A stretch of 5,097 bases of DNA, taken from contig NZ_CASEXV010000067.1 of assembly GCF_949292005.1 (NCBI RefSeq), positions 1 through 5,097 on the forward strand, written 5' to 3'. The translations under genes and the position numbers were made by a program. Of the stretch, positions 5,058 through 5,097 are shown piece by piece; within the stretch, counting starts at the first letter, position 1, and each line of letters starts with the position of its first letter. The notes under the pieces are model-generated. The model saw only the letters and a program-made list of their open reading frames with translations, was not told where the DNA came from and searched no databases. Origin of the DNA: an uncultured Bifidobacterium sp. (GTDB taxonomy: Bacteria > Actinomycetota > Actinomycetes > Actinomycetales > Bifidobacteriaceae).

Positions 5058-5080
5058 AAGGGTAATAGAATACTACCCTT
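5058..5080. promoter_or_regulatory. abiE operator candidate, distal inverted repeat
   Basis: AAGGGTA (5058-5064) and TACCCTT (5074-5080) are perfect 7-bp complements around a 9-nt centre. Two more pairs inside (5066-5072 and 5067-5071) give nine pairs over 23 bp. Its centre (5069) is 25 bp from the centre of the proximal repeat (5044). The length and pairing resemble the two-repeat operator bound cooperatively by AbiEi in studied systems. Confidence 0.6.
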
Positions 5081-5097
5081 TCATCGGTATCTTATAA

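Noticed and set aside
1063..5089. ATCGGTA at both 1063-1069 and 5083-5089 as a shared regulator site
   Set aside because: It is a single 7-mer match over 5 kb with different surrounding sequence, so chance is the better explanation.

Overview
The window reads as a GC-rich, densely packed bacterial chromosome segment. Strong G/C preference at third codon positions, AGGAGG-type ribosome binding sites and the gene repertoire suggest a high-GC Gram-positive. Bifidobacteriaceae is my best guess, but that is an inference without any marker gene. There are five well-supported genes, a clipped upstream gene end, one doubtful small ORF, and a structured intergenic stretch. I see no rRNA, tRNA, CRISPR array or intact insertion sequence.

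Left part (1-3081), all on the + strand. The tail of an unidentified gene appears to overlap the start of a LysR-type regulator by an ATGA junction. After a 104-nt AT-rich gap with promoter- and operator-like sequence comes a YeiH-family membrane protein (putative sulfate/sulfur oxyanion exporter family, PF03601). The LysR-YeiH pairing matches the known yeiE-yeiH neighbourhood, so the regulator very probably controls the exporter. After 159 nt comes a PF06541-type membrane protein, annotated in databases as a putative ABC-transporter permease, with an added basic cytoplasmic tail.

Middle (3082-3368). This is the gap between convergent transcription units. It holds a 27-bp perfect palindrome, an overlapping long-range inverted repeat, two smaller hairpins, a cluster of TGATTC/GAATCA motifs, and a 47-codon minus-strand ORF that could be a gene remnant. 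No U-tract terminator is visible.

Right part (3369-5097), minus strand. This is a complete AbiE-type (type IV) toxin-antitoxin / abortive-infection operon. abiEi (winged-helix antitoxin and autorepressor) is followed by abiEii (nucleotidyltransferase toxin) with a 13-nt overlap, and the toxin's strong Shine-Dalgarno lies inside the antitoxin gene. Directly upstream of abiEi are two inverted repeats that fit the autoregulatory operator known for this family. One of them covers both the likely -10 box and the start codon. This phage-defence module is the most interesting accessory content of the window. The family is known, but the operator arrangement, the apparently leaderless antitoxin start and the palindromic downstream flank deserve checking.
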